Shown one piece after another: positions 1 to 9,355 of a DNA stretch of 64,000 bases. The translations under genes and the position numbers were made by a program. The DNA comes from Chryseobacterium antibioticum (lineage in GTDB: Bacteria; Bacteroidota; Bacteroidia; Flavobacteriales; Weeksellaceae), in assembly GCF_012927325.1 (NCBI RefSeq), contig NZ_JABBGI010000010.1:1-64000 (forward strand), given 5' to 3'. Under the pieces are notes generated by a model. It worked only from the letters and a program-made list of their open reading frames with translations, did no database searches and was not told the DNA's origin. Each line of letters opens with the position of its first letter. The first letter of the stretch is position 1.

Positions 1-90
1 ATGCTTTAGCTCACAACCTAAGAAAGAAAGTGGCATAAGAGACACTTTTCAAACTGGAAAAAACTTCAAAAGAAAAACGAATAAATACAA

Positions 91-128
91 AAAAAATCCG
101 CCTCACTGGTTGTGAGACGGACTCTTTT
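91..128. terminator. Intrinsic terminator, downstream of the epimerase gene
   Basis: A hairpin with arms TCCGcCTCAC and GTGAGaCGGA lies between an A-run on the left and a T-rich stretch on the right, so it can work in both directions. It sits 20 bp after the stop of the minus-strand reductase gene. Bases 1-90 show no gene that I can support. Confidence 0.7.
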
Positions 129-147
129 ATTTTTAACGGAACAAAAA

Positions 148-1119
148 TCAATGTTTATTGTTTTTAATAAAATACTGAATGGCATCTTCGATTGCTTTAT
201 CAATGGATTGATATTGAATACCTAACTCCTTCAGGGATTTCTGATGAGAATAATAATTACAGATCTGCAGGGCTTTCATATTGGAGGTACTCAGATTTGT
301 TTTAATTTTTAATTTTCTCAAACCATCCCCTATCCATCCAAGGAAGCTCAAAACTCTGTTTGGAATAGCTATCATTATTGGATCCTGTCCGGTTATGGTA
401 TTTACTTTTTTGAAAAACTCTTTATAGGTAAGGTTTTCATTGGCTAAAAGATATTTCTCGCCGTTTTTACCATTTTCAATTGCTTTTATCAGTCCTTCGG
501 CTGCATCTTCCGCGTGAACAAAGTTCTTGCCGCCTTTCGGATAAAAAACAAGCTTCTTTTCCCATGCCCAAAAGACCATCTTTCCCGAACTGGGCTTACG
601 GTCGTAGGCCCCAATCATGAAAGTCGGATTTACAATAACGATCTTCGTTCCTCTGTTTTGTTGAAGAAGATAGTTCTCTGCTTCCAGTTTGCTTTGTGCA
701 TAATAAGAATGGGTAAAAGGGCAAAACTGAGGCGTATTTTCACTACCCGGAACACCAGATTTTCCATATCCTAAAGTATTGGCTGTGCTCACAAACAGGA
801 ATTTTTCCACTTCAGCAGCTGCAGCCTGTGCCCATAAATGAACGGTTGCATCATAATTAATCTTTTTATAATCCTCATAACACAACAAATCCTGGCTGGT
901 TTCTGCCGCTATATGAATGATGGTATCTACCTCCTGTAAATATTCTGAAATATCCGAGAACAGATCTCCTTCTATGAATCTGAGATTTTTATTTTCTTCA
1001 CCCATCCAGCTGCTTTTTTTACGAACCAGAGCAATAACAGAATAATCATATTGTAGTAATTTAATAACGGTATTAGCACCCAGAAGCCCTGTGGCTCCGG
1101 TCACGAAAACTTTTTTCAT
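148..1119 (-). CDS. NAD-dependent epimerase/dehydratase family protein
   Basis: A 323-aa extended short-chain dehydrogenase. The N-terminus has the Rossmann motif GATGLLGANT (residues about 8-17) that binds NAD(P). The catalytic Tyr-Lys pair appears as YYAQSKLEAE (about residues 138-147). Overall it resembles the dihydroflavonol-4-reductase/3-beta-HSD-like group, which reduces or epimerises sugar or lipid-linked substrates; the actual substrate cannot be read from the sequence. Its ATG overlaps the stop of the upstream SDR gene by four bases (ATGA), so the two genes are translationally coupled and probably act in the same small pathway. A terminator follows. Family assignment is firm; function is inferred only to class. 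Confidence 0.85.
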   Translation of the reverse strand: MKKVFVTGATGLLGANTVIKLLQYDYSVIALVRKKSSWMGEENKNLRFIEGDLFSDISEYLQEVDTIIHIAAETSQDLLCYEDYKKINYDATVHLWAQAAAAEVEKFLFVSTANTLGYGKSGVPGSENTPQFCPFTHSYYAQSKLEAENYLLQQNRGTKIVIVNPTFMIGAYDRKPSSGKMVFWAWEKKLVFYPKGGKNFVHAEDAAEGLIKAIENGKNGEKYLLANENLTYKEFFKKVNTITGQDPIMIAIPNRVLSFLGWIGDGLRKLKIKTNLSTSNMKALQICNYYSHQKSLKELGIQYQSIDKAIEDAIQYFIKNNKH

Positions 1120-1901
1120 GCTTCAATTTCTTTTTTTATGGCACTGGTCATCAGAGGCAGCTTGATCCATATCGGCAGCAACTTCATAACGAGCCAGCTG
1201 ATGGGATTCACCATAATAACTGAATCTTTTTTAAAAAGTTGCCTGATGCAGTAGGCAGCGACTTTGTTCGGATCCAGAAGGGTAAGTCTTCCCAAAACAC
1301 CCTGTTTTTCAATTCTTTTGCAGACATCAATATTCGTTTTCATTGCACCGGGATTCACAACACTTACAAAAACATTGGTATCTTTCAATTCTTCATGAAG
1401 CCCTCTTGAGAACGAATGGATAAAAGTTTTGGAAGCCGGATATACCGTTTTGAAACCGATCGGTGAAAAGGCTGCCATACTGGATACATTTAAAATATAG
1501 GCTTTCGGCTGCCGCAAAAGATTAGGAAGTAGCTGGTGTGTAATCAGTGATGTTGCTGCTACATTCACCTGAAGGATTGTATTGATATAAGCTGGCGATG
1601 CATCTATAAACTTTTTGGTCCCGCCAAGTCCGGCATTATTAATCAAAATATGAATTTCAAATGACTGGTTCAGCCATTCGGTAAGTTTCATGACATTTTC
1701 GTTCACGGAAAGGTCTACTTCATAGTACTGTGCCTTGATCTGATAGGTTTCTTCAAGCTTTTGGGAAAGTTCTTTCAAATGCTGGCCCGGCAGGCTTACC
1801 AGAACAACATTGATGTTTTTGCTGGCCAGGTTTTCTGCAAACGCTTTTCCCAGTCCCTGACTTGCTCCCGTTACGACCGCATATGATTCTTTGGTATCCA
1901 T
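1116..1901 (-). CDS. SDR family NAD(P)-dependent oxidoreductase
   Basis: A 261-aa classical short-chain dehydrogenase. It shows the cofactor motif TGASQGLGKA near residue 12, the NAG motif in LINNAGLGG, a catalytic Ser in LNVSSMAAF and the YPASK catalytic Tyr-Lys motif. The C-terminus is hydrophobic (VMKLLPIWIKLPLM), as in membrane-associated SDRs that act on lipids. It is the first gene of a two-gene operon with the epimerase and has a good flavobacterial -7 box just upstream, giving a leader of only about 11 nt. Substrate unknown. Confidence 0.87.
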   Translation of the reverse strand: MDTKESYAVVTGASQGLGKAFAENLASKNINVVLVSLPGQHLKELSQKLEETYQIKAQYYEVDLSVNENVMKLTEWLNQSFEIHILINNAGLGGTKKFIDASPAYINTILQVNVAATSLITHQLLPNLLRQPKAYILNVSSMAAFSPIGFKTVYPASKTFIHSFSRGLHEELKDTNVFVSVVNPGAMKTNIDVCKRIEKQGVLGRLTLLDPNKVAAYCIRQLFKKDSVIMVNPISWLVMKLLPIWIKLPLMTSAIKKEIEA

Positions 1902-1918
1902 AATACAATTTTATGGTA

Positions 1919-1926
1919 CAAAGCTA
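1919..1926 (-). promoter_or_regulatory. Predicted -7 box for the SDR-epimerase operon
   Basis: The minus strand reads TAGCTTTG, matching the Bacteroidetes TAnnTTTG consensus. The expected start is near 1912, just above the ATG at 1901. Confidence 0.55.
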
Positions 1927-2043
1927 TCCTCAAAAGGGTCTTTGAATGTTCAGGATTATCTGAGTGAACCTATTTTAAAATTAAAAAAACAAAAATACAA
2001 CAAACTGAATTAAAGCAAGTTAACAAAACAAAAACGTTAAGAT

Positions 2044-3165
2044 TTATAAATCAGAACCATTTTTATATTCGGAAGGGGTCTGATCGATTAGTTTTTTAAA
2101 GGTGGTATTGAAAGAAGTCTTGGAATTGAATCCGGATTCGTAGGCAATTCCCAAAATCGACAGTTTACTCCGGGAATCCTTGAGAAGTTTTTTGGCGTAA
2201 TCGATTCTGTATTCATTCACATACTGGAAAAAATTCTTTTTAAATCCGGTATTGATCACGTAGGACAGATGATGGGTAGAAATAGATAAAAGTTCAGAAA
2301 GACGGATCAGGTTAAGCTCACTATCGAGATAAGGTTTCTGTTGAGTCATAATCTCTTCCAGCTGGTTTTTGATTTTACTTACCTCTTCGTCGGAGATCAG
2401 TTTTTTCTTTACTTCTGCTGCTTCCGGATTTTCGTCTATCGAAATAAGTTCTTCGCGTTGTTTTTCTTCTAAAGGATAGATTTCCTTTTGTTTTAACGAA
2501 TAATACCCCACAAAATAAATAACCAGCAGAAAAGCGGTGTTAATGAAAAAATTTAGGGCTTTAGAATCGTAGGATAAATTATAAACAACATAGATAATAT
2601 TGATGATGAAAATGATGACGGTGATATATTCGAGCCAGTTCAGATTGATGCCTTCCGTATTGGCAGAAAACTGCTGAATTCTTTTTTTATGTCTTCGGAT
2701 CGTAAAGTATGAAAGACCGGTATAGAATAAAGCCTGGAAAAGAATTAATCCAATAAAGACATAATTAAAAATGCTGTTATCCTCAAATCCACCAAAACGT
2801 TGCAATATAATGTTGATCCAAAAAATAACCGGAAGAATCAAATACTTTAGGTCTGAAATTTTAAATTTAAATGATGGATTGGTGTAAAATAACACACTAA
2901 AATAGAACATAATCGGGGTGAGAAACTGTATGATCTGAACTGAAATGATGGAATGAATCTCAATTGGAGACTCCTTAACCAATGTAAGTACTTCATCCAG
3001 CCAGAAACTCGACCATAAAAAAAGAAATATCCCAAACCAGAAATTGGCTTTCCTGTTCACCCGTAAAGGATTGGACAGTGTCAACAGAGAAAGCAAAACC
3101 AATGAACCATAGATTAATATAACGATGAAGCGGTTTAATTCTGATGTGTTCATTGGTTTTGACAT
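2044..3165 (-). CDS. AraC-family regulator with N-terminal membrane domain
   Basis: A 373-aa protein with about seven hydrophobic segments in residues 10-225 and a C-terminal AraC double helix-turn-helix (about residues 265-370, with the typical end segment FNSKTSFNTTFKKLIDQTPSEYK). This architecture is common in Flavobacteriia and suggests a sensor regulator that receives a signal in the membrane and binds DNA from there. It lies 18 bp after the rhomboid gene in the same direction, at the distal end of the parE-parC operon, so it may be co-transcribed; no strong promoter box is seen in the gap. Ligand and target genes are unknown. Confidence 0.85.
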   Translation of the reverse strand: MSKPMNTSELNRFIVILIYGSLVLLSLLTLSNPLRVNRKANFWFGIFLFLWSSFWLDEVLTLVKESPIEIHSIISVQIIQFLTPIMFYFSVLFYTNPSFKFKISDLKYLILPVIFWINIILQRFGGFEDNSIFNYVFIGLILFQALFYTGLSYFTIRRHKKRIQQFSANTEGINLNWLEYITVIIFIINIIYVVYNLSYDSKALNFFINTAFLLVIYFVGYYSLKQKEIYPLEEKQREELISIDENPEAAEVKKKLISDEEVSKIKNQLEEIMTQQKPYLDSELNLIRLSELLSISTHHLSYVINTGFKKNFFQYVNEYRIDYAKKLLKDSRSKLSILGIAYESGFNSKTSFNTTFKKLIDQTPSEYKNGSDL

Positions 3166-3183
3166 TTATAGTAAAGATAGTTT

Positions 3184-3837
3184 TTATCCTATTCTCTTCC
3201 TGACAAAAATTTCATAACCCAGATAGATTAAAGGCAGCGACATAATTCCCAAATAGAGAGCATTATGCAGTGCAATATCGGGAGCTGTAACTACTGCATA
3301 AATCAATCCGAGAAAAGCTCCTCCGAGGTGGGCGGCATGTCCTATATTATCATGCTGTTTCGGATTCAGCATCATATATACGGAATACCCGAAATAGAGC
3401 AGTCCGAAAATATATCCCTTAACCGGAATCGGAATAAAGAAGATGTAGATACCAATCTGAGGATTCATGGCTATTGAGGCAAATAATATTCCCGAAACTC
3501 CTCCACTTGCTCCTACGGCAGAATACCAAGGCTGCTTCTGGTAAATATAAAGCGACAGAAAATTCCCAAGCAATATAGAGCCCAGATATACGATGGCGAA
3601 ACCTATATTTCCGAAAGTCTGAATAACAATGGGTCCAAAGAAATACAGCGTCATCATGTTAAACACCAGGTGCATGATGTCTGCATGAAGAAATCCTGAT
3701 GAAAGAAGACGGATGTACTCTTTCCTGTTCAGAATTGATCCTACACTGAATTTATATTTCTCAGTAATACCAAGATTGTTGAAGGCAACGAAACTAATAA
3801 TAGCCGTAATGATAATAAATACGATTAGAATATTCAT
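3184..3837 (-). CDS. Rhomboid-family intramembrane serine protease
   Basis: A 217-aa polytopic membrane protein. The rhomboid signatures are visible: HLVFNM (residues 56-61, oxyanion Asn60), GASGGVSG (109-116, nucleophile most likely Ser111) and GHAAHLGG (166-173, catalytic His170). These form the Ser-His dyad that cleaves transmembrane helices inside the bilayer. Six hydrophobic segments fit the bacterial core fold. It starts 11 bp after parC and is followed by the membrane AraC regulator, an unusual place for a protease and possibly just operon read-through. Its substrate cannot be inferred. Confidence 0.9.
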   Translation of the reverse strand: MNILIVFIIITAIISFVAFNNLGITEKYKFSVGSILNRKEYIRLLSSGFLHADIMHLVFNMMTLYFFGPIVIQTFGNIGFAIVYLGSILLGNFLSLYIYQKQPWYSAVGASGGVSGILFASIAMNPQIGIYIFFIPIPVKGYIFGLLYFGYSVYMMLNPKQHDNIGHAAHLGGAFLGLIYAVVTAPDIALHNALYLGIMSLPLIYLGYEIFVRKRIG

Positions 3838-3848
3838 AATTTAAATTC

Positions 3849-6437
3849 TTAATTTTCTGGTTCATCGGTTTCAAAGAGATCTCCGATTACGGTCCGGTCA
3901 TCATCCACAATACCGTCTCCGGTTTCCGGCTCTTCATACACTTCCGGCTCCTCTTCTACAGGTTCCGGGATGGTGATGTTGATGGTTTTCACTTTAAATT
4001 TCGTAAACTGGTTTCCAATAGCTTTGATTCCTTTTACGGTAATAAATTCATCAAGATCTATCGTTTCAACATCGCGGTCTTTCCCTTTATCTTTAGCGAA
4101 GATGATCTCTGCTGAAGCCCCGTTGGCTACAATTACATTTTCTATGAATGATTTCGGGTGTTCCGATGGCATAAAAGTTTGCAGATTCACCGTATTTTCC
4201 AACAGGAATCTCTTGATAAAATACATATCTTTTTCTCCGTCGTAATAGATACATGTTACGGGCTGTTCCGGTTTCCATTTCTCCAGCACCAGGTATTCAT
4301 CATCGAAGCGGTTCCCCAGATCGAAAGAAACCAGTTTCACTTCACCGTTTGTATTAATGGTTAGAATTCTGTCATCTCCTTTGAAACTGCCTAAAAGAGT
4401 TCCGCGGGCATCAGCATTCAATCTTCTTACCGTATCATCAAACCAGATTCTTCTTGGAGCTAACGTAGAAACGCCTTCCTCTTTCATATCCACCTTTTTT
4501 ACGGAATATTTGGTCACCAGATTTCCTTTGGAGTCTCTTCCTTTGATCGCAAGATCGGAAAAATCGATTTCCATTTTGTTTTTCCTGATTCTCGGATTCG
4601 GTTTTAAAAGAACACTCACCGTTTCTGCTTCCCCGTTAGGATTGGCAGAGAAATACAGGACTTCGGAACCTTTTTTATCAGAAGCCAGCGGATAGTCTGT
4701 GTTTCTGGTCACCGCAGTCACAGAAAAACGTTTCATATAGTACGGTCCGTCCCTGCCTTCGCGGTAGATCATGTTATAGACCGTTCTTTTGTCGTTTTTC
4801 TTCCATATGGCAACGCTCAGGAGGTCTTTTCCGACGAAAATTTTAGCATCTACCTTTACGACTTTCATCGTTCCATCCTTTCTGAATATAATGATATCAT
4901 CAATATCCGAACAGTCAAACAGATACTGGTCTTTTTTCAGAGAGGTACCGATAAAACCTTCTTCAAAATTGGCGTAGAATTTCTCATTGGCCACCGCTAC
5001 TTTTGTTGCATCAATGGTATCAAAAATTCTAAGCTCGGTCTTTCTTTCTTTGTCTTTTCCGTATTTCTTCTGAATATTTAAATAATAATCAATTGCATAA
5101 GCAATCAGATGGGCAAGATTGTATTTTACCTGCTCTATTTTGCCTTCAAGGGCTGCTATATTTTCTTTAAATTTATCTAAATCGAATCTTGAAATTCTCT
5201 TGATCCTGATCTCGGTCAGTTTTAAAATATCTTCTTCCGTTACCGCTCTTAAAAGATGCTTGGTATGTGGTTTTAAACCTTTATCAATAGTTTTAATAAC
5301 ATCTTCCCAGGTCTTTACTTCTTCAATATCATGATAGATTCTGTTTTCTATGAAGATCCTTTCCAGTGAAGAAAAATGCCAGCTTTCCTGAAGTTCATGA
5401 AGTTCTATTTCCAACTCTTTTTTAAGCAGCGAAACAGTGTGTTCCGTATTCATTTTCAGAATGTCAGAAACATTCATAAACATAGGCTTATCCCCAACGA
5501 TCACACATGCATTCGGAGAAATGGTCACCTGACAGTCTGTGAAAGCATACAGTGCATCAATGGTCTTGTCCGGCGACACATCATTATGAAGATGGATAAG
5601 GATTTCTACCTTATCGGATGTATTATCCTCTATTTTTTTGATCTTGATCTTTCCTTTTTCATTGGCCTTCAGGATAGAATCAATCAGGTCGCTTGTTGTT
5701 TTTGAGAAAGGAAGCTCTGAGATCACCAGCATGTGCTTGTCGGTATGGGTAATTCTGGCTCTCGCTCTTACTTTTCCTCCTCTGTGTCCGTCATTATATT
5801 CGGAAACATCAAGATATCCTGCCGTTAAAAAGTCGGGAAACAGTTCAAATTTCTTTCCTTTTAAGTGGGCGACAGATGCATTGATCAGTTCATTGAAATT
5901 ATGAGGAAGAATTTTCGTAGAAAGCCCTACCCCAATTCCTTCCACTCCCTGTGCAAGAAGCAACGGGAATTTAACGGGAAGATCAATAGGTTCATTATTT
6001 CTGCCGTCGTAGGACTTGGCCCATTCTGTCGTTTTTGGATTAAATACTACTTCCAATGCGAAAGGGGTCAGCCTGGCTTCAATATATCTTGCCGCAGCTG
6101 CAGAGTCTCCGGTATAGATATTTCCCCAGTTTCCCTGAGTATCTATCAAGAGCTCTTTTTGGCCGATCTGTACCATGGCATCGGTAATGGAAGCATCACC
6201 GTGCGGGTGATATTTCATGGTATTTCCTACAATATTGGCTACTTTGTTGTAACGGCCATCTTCCAGTTCCCGCATAGAGTGCATGATCCTTCTCTGAACA
6301 GGCTTTAGCCCATCATAGACAGAAGGAATTGCTCTGTCCAGAATTACATAGGAAGCATAGTCCAGAAACCAGTCTTTATAAAGTCCTGAGACTTTTTTCA
6401 AGCTCTCACCTTCGTGCGAGTTTTCTTCTGTCGTCAT
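3849..6437 (-). CDS. parC: DNA topoisomerase IV subunit A (type IIA)
   Basis: An 862-aa type IIA topoisomerase A subunit that cuts and rejoins both DNA strands to decatenate chromosomes. The breakage-reunion domain starts near residue 15; the active-site Tyr118 lies in AAARYIEARLTPF, and the quinolone-resistance region holds HPHGDASI (about residues 77-84). A coiled-coil gate follows, then a C-terminal beta-pinwheel region and an acidic tail rich in E, D and P from about residue 815. Pairing with the 627-aa B subunit and the divergence from canonical gyrase favour topo IV over gyrase. It sits 6 bp downstream of the small membrane protein gene, in the operon headed by parE. Confidence 0.9.
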   Translation of the reverse strand: MTTEENSHEGESLKKVSGLYKDWFLDYASYVILDRAIPSVYDGLKPVQRRIMHSMRELEDGRYNKVANIVGNTMKYHPHGDASITDAMVQIGQKELLIDTQGNWGNIYTGDSAAAARYIEARLTPFALEVVFNPKTTEWAKSYDGRNNEPIDLPVKFPLLLAQGVEGIGVGLSTKILPHNFNELINASVAHLKGKKFELFPDFLTAGYLDVSEYNDGHRGGKVRARARITHTDKHMLVISELPFSKTTSDLIDSILKANEKGKIKIKKIEDNTSDKVEILIHLHNDVSPDKTIDALYAFTDCQVTISPNACVIVGDKPMFMNVSDILKMNTEHTVSLLKKELEIELHELQESWHFSSLERIFIENRIYHDIEEVKTWEDVIKTIDKGLKPHTKHLLRAVTEEDILKLTEIRIKRISRFDLDKFKENIAALEGKIEQVKYNLAHLIAYAIDYYLNIQKKYGKDKERKTELRIFDTIDATKVAVANEKFYANFEEGFIGTSLKKDQYLFDCSDIDDIIIFRKDGTMKVVKVDAKIFVGKDLLSVAIWKKNDKRTVYNMIYREGRDGPYYMKRFSVTAVTRNTDYPLASDKKGSEVLYFSANPNGEAETVSVLLKPNPRIRKNKMEIDFSDLAIKGRDSKGNLVTKYSVKKVDMKEEGVSTLAPRRIWFDDTVRRLNADARGTLLGSFKGDDRILTINTNGEVKLVSFDLGNRFDDEYLVLEKWKPEQPVTCIYYDGEKDMYFIKRFLLENTVNLQTFMPSEHPKSFIENVIVANGASAEIIFAKDKGKDRDVETIDLDEFITVKGIKAIGNQFTKFKVKTINITIPEPVEEEPEVYEEPETGDGIVDDDRTVIGDLFETDEPEN

Positions 6438-6443
6438 CTGTTT

Positions 6444-6920
6444 TTAATCATTTTTCTCTTCATTAGCTTTCACTACTTTGTTCAGAGAGATTTTTAAATC
6501 GTTTACTTCTTTTTGGCTCAAATAGGATATTTCATATTTGAGTATGGTAGAACCGCTGTTTTTACTTGAGATGGTAATGTATAATCTTTTGATAAAGAAA
6601 ACAGTGACGATCTCATAGCTGATCAGTTTATACTTCGGAAATTCATCGTGAAGTGGCCTGTCCAGGAAAGGAATAATATTGCTGTTCTTGAAGTTCAGGG
6701 CTTCTCCATCACTGTCATATTCAAAGATCTGTCTGCCGTTCAGGTGAAAAACTACCAGCATTAAGATCGGAAGAACAAGAAGGATATAACTTTCTTTTCC
6801 CACAGCATGAAACCGGTATTCGTTCAGTAAAAATGCGGAAATCCCAAATATAACCAACATCAGCAGCATCGTATGTACAAAATTATAAACTGAAGCTTTA
6901 TTGCGGTTGTTAAGTCTCAT
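6444..6920 (-). CDS. Small two-TM membrane protein of unknown function
   Basis: A 158-aa protein I do not recognise. It has two hydrophobic segments (about residues 14-32 and 42-58) and a soluble C-terminal half that reads like a PH-like or DUF-type beta domain, with repeated I/V-rich strands. It is wedged between parE (29 bp away) and parC (6 bp away), so it is certainly read with both topoisomerase subunits. This may be positional only. The leading charge pattern (MRLNNRNK) fits an inside N-terminus. Confidence 0.75.
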   Translation of the reverse strand: MRLNNRNKASVYNFVHTMLLMLVIFGISAFLLNEYRFHAVGKESYILLVLPILMLVVFHLNGRQIFEYDSDGEALNFKNSNIIPFLDRPLHDEFPKYKLISYEIVTVFFIKRLYITISSKNSGSTILKYEISYLSQKEVNDLKISLNKVVKANEEKND

Positions 6921-6949
6921 TTTCGGTTTTATATTTATTAGTTGGGTTT

Positions 6950-8833
6950 TTAATCTGCTGCTTCATCCAACATCTCCTTCTTATCAATATCAGTGTCTTC
7001 CACTACCAAGTTTTCAAGGATAAATAACTGTCTGTCCGGGGTATTTTTACCCATATAGAACTCCAGCAACTGGTCTATGGTCTGGTCTTTGCCTATTACA
7101 ACAGGTTCCAGGCGAATGTCTTTTCCGATGAAATGTTTGAACTCATCAGGAGAAATCTCTCCAAGTCCCTTAAATCGGGTGATCTCCGGGTTTTTCCCAA
7201 GCTCATTCAAAGCTTTGATTCTTTCCACTTCGGAATAGCAGTATCTTGTTTCTTTTTTATTTCTTACCCTGAACAACGGTGTCTGCAGAATATACAGGTG
7301 ACCATTCTTGATCAGATCCGGGAAGAACTGAAGGAAGAATGTGATCATCAAAAGACGGATGTGCATTCCATCCACATCGGCATCGGTAGATATAATGACC
7401 TGATTGTATCTTAGGTCCTCAAGGCTTTCTTCAATATTCAAAGCAGCCTGGAGAAGGTTGAATTCCTCATTTTCGTAGACTACTTTTTTCGTCAGTCCGT
7501 AGCAGTTCAGCGGTTTTCCTTTCAATGAGAATACAGCCTGGGTTTCTACATCTCTGGATTTTGTGATGGATCCGGATGCAGAGTCTCCTTCGGTAATGAA
7601 GATCTGGGTCTCCCCTTTTCTTTCATTTTTCTGGTCGTTATAATGTTGCCTGCAGTCACGGAGTTTTTTATTATGCAGAGACACTTTTTTGGCTCTTTCC
7701 CTTGCCAGTTTCTGGATTCCTGAAAGTTCTTTTCTCTCTCTTTCGGAGATCATAATCTTTCTTTGGATAGCTTCTGCAATTTCAGGGTTTTTATGAAGGA
7801 AATTGTCTAGTTTACTTTTTAGGAAATCAATGATAAATGTTCTTACGGTAGGTCCGTTCGGGCCCATATCATTAGATCCCAGTTTTGTTTTCGTCTGGGA
7901 TTCAAATACAGGTTCTTCTACATTGATAGAGATCGCTGCAATGATAGATTTCCGGATATCTGAGGCATCGAAATTTTTATTAAAAAATTCCCTTATCGTC
8001 TTTACATACGCTTCGCGGAAAGCATTAAGGTGCGTTCCTCCCTGCGTGGTATTCTGTCCGTTTACGAAAGAGAAATAGGTTTCTGTCTGTGATTTGTCAG
8101 AATGGGTAATCGCCAACTCTATATCGGTATCTTTCAGGTGAACGATGGAATACAGAATTTCATTTTCCATTTCTTCTTCCAGAAGGTCTTTAAGCCCGTT
8201 TTCAGAATAATAGGTCTCTCCGTTGAAAAGAATTTTCAATCCCGGATTCAGATACGCGTAATTACGCAGCATTTTTTCTATATATTCTTTTCTGTATTTG
8301 AAATGAAGGAAGATCTCACCATCAGGAATGAAAGAGATTTCAGTACCGTTTCGGTCTGAAGTGTCTTTTTCCTCATAGTTTTCTGTGATGATTCCTCTGC
8401 AAAACTCCGCCATCTTCATTTTTCCTTCACGGAAGGATCTTACTCGGAAATACTCCGAAAGCGCGTTTACGGCTTTGGTACCTACTCCATTTAACCCTAC
8501 CGATTTCTTGAAGGCTTTACTGTCATATTTACCTCCCGTATTCATTTTAGAAACGGCATCTACTACCTTTCCCAGCGGAATTCCACGACCAAAGTCACGG
8601 ATACTGACTTTACCATCATCCACTTTTATTTCAATTCTTTTCCCTGACCTCATTCTGAACTCATCGATAGAGTTGTCCAGAATTTCTTTCAGGAGAATGT
8701 AAATACCGTCGTCTGCAGAGGAGCCGTCTCCGAGCTTCCCTATGTACATTCCGGGGCGCAGACGGATGTGTTCCTGCCAGTCGAGGGTTCTGATATTATC
8801 TTCGGAGTAGATTGGATTTATTTCTTGTGACAT
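6950..8833 (-). CDS. parE: DNA topoisomerase IV subunit B (type IIA)
   Basis: The ATPase subunit that drives strand passage by topo IV. The GHKL domain shows [19 protein letters not shown] and [14 protein letters not shown] (first 130 residues); the TOPRIM domain shows EGDSASG (about 415-421) and DADVDGMHI (about 484-492). I chose the ATG at 8833 (627 aa) over an in-frame TTG at 8848 because the predicted -7 box at 8854-8861 places transcription start near 8847, after or at that TTG. It is the first gene of the operon parE - membrane protein - parC - rhomboid - AraC. Confidence 0.9.
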   Translation of the reverse strand: MSQEINPIYSEDNIRTLDWQEHIRLRPGMYIGKLGDGSSADDGIYILLKEILDNSIDEFRMRSGKRIEIKVDDGKVSIRDFGRGIPLGKVVDAVSKMNTGGKYDSKAFKKSVGLNGVGTKAVNALSEYFRVRSFREGKMKMAEFCRGIITENYEEKDTSDRNGTEISFIPDGEIFLHFKYRKEYIEKMLRNYAYLNPGLKILFNGETYYSENGLKDLLEEEMENEILYSIVHLKDTDIELAITHSDKSQTETYFSFVNGQNTTQGGTHLNAFREAYVKTIREFFNKNFDASDIRKSIIAAISINVEEPVFESQTKTKLGSNDMGPNGPTVRTFIIDFLKSKLDNFLHKNPEIAEAIQRKIMISERERKELSGIQKLARERAKKVSLHNKKLRDCRQHYNDQKNERKGETQIFITEGDSASGSITKSRDVETQAVFSLKGKPLNCYGLTKKVVYENEEFNLLQAALNIEESLEDLRYNQVIISTDADVDGMHIRLLMITFFLQFFPDLIKNGHLYILQTPLFRVRNKKETRYCYSEVERIKALNELGKNPEITRFKGLGEISPDEFKHFIGKDIRLEPVVIGKDQTIDQLLEFYMGKNTPDRQLFILENLVVEDTDIDKKEMLDEAAD

Positions 8834-8853
8834 ATATGATTTCAGCAAACATA

Positions 8854-8861
8854 CAAAAGTA
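8854..8861 (-). promoter_or_regulatory. Predicted -7 box for the parE operon
   Basis: The minus strand reads TACTTTTG, a full match to TAnnTTTG, about 20 bp upstream of the parE ATG. A second candidate (TATTTTTG) is at 8872-8879. Confidence 0.5.
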
Positions 8862-8975
8862 CGAAATTGTACAAAAATATCCGAATTTTTTCAATTCGAT
8901 TTTTGCCAATATTCAATCTTAAACATTGCGTTATTATTAATCAAATTATATATTTACGCTATTATTCAATATCAG

Positions 8976-9200
8976 GTGAAAAAAATAACTCTTTTCTTCT
9001 TATTTTCTTTCATTTTGTTATCCTCATCGTTATTTTTTGCGCAAATTCCTGGAATGGTCAATTATAATGAAGAGGATGGCCTGAATAATTCATATACCTA
9101 CTCTGTCAGCCAGGACCGGAATGGATTTCTTTGGGTGGGAAGTGATAACGGGATGTTTCGGTTTGACGGAAAAGAATTTAAGCATTTCAATAATAAATGA
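8976..9200 (+). pseudogene. Remnant of a two-component-system propeller (reg_prop) protein
   Basis: A 74-codon reading frame starting at GTG. It begins with a signal peptide (hydrophobic stretch followed by SLFFAQ) and then a single regulator-propeller motif: YNEEDGLNNSYTYSVSQDRN then GFLWVGSDNGMFRFDGKEF. In the family this is the N-terminal edge of a sensor of several hundred to over a thousand residues with 7-14 such repeats, ending in a kinase or HTH domain. Here it stops at a TGA immediately beside GC-rich palindromes, and nothing downstream continues the protein. I read it as a deletion remnant; a stand-alone secreted peptide is less likely. Confidence 0.7.
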
Positions 9201-9201
9201 T

Positions 9202-9223
9202 CCCCGGGCAGAGCCCGAGATTC
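9202..9223. repeat. GC-rich REP-like palindrome, copy 1
   Basis: A 22-bp unit whose core CGGGCAGAGCCCG can form a hairpin and which ends in GAGATTC. It starts one base after the stop of the truncated propeller gene. A variant of the same design is at 9290-9312. Confidence 0.6.
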
Positions 9224-9289
9224 AATGGAAGAGATTCTATTTTTAGTTTTATGAAAAACCATCCGTTTTTCAAACTTTTCCTCTTTTGA

Positions 9290-9312
9290 CCCCGAGGCAA
9301 GCCTCGAGATTC
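9290..9312. repeat. GC-rich REP-like palindrome, copy 2
   Basis: A 23-bp unit with core CGAGGCAAGCCTCG and the same flanks as copy 1 (CCCC before, GAGATTC after). The stem bases differ from copy 1 but pairing is kept, which points to selection for the hairpin. Confidence 0.6.
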
Positions 9313-9355
9313 TCTTCGAATAAAAGCAGGTACCCGGAATTCCGCTCCTTTCTTT

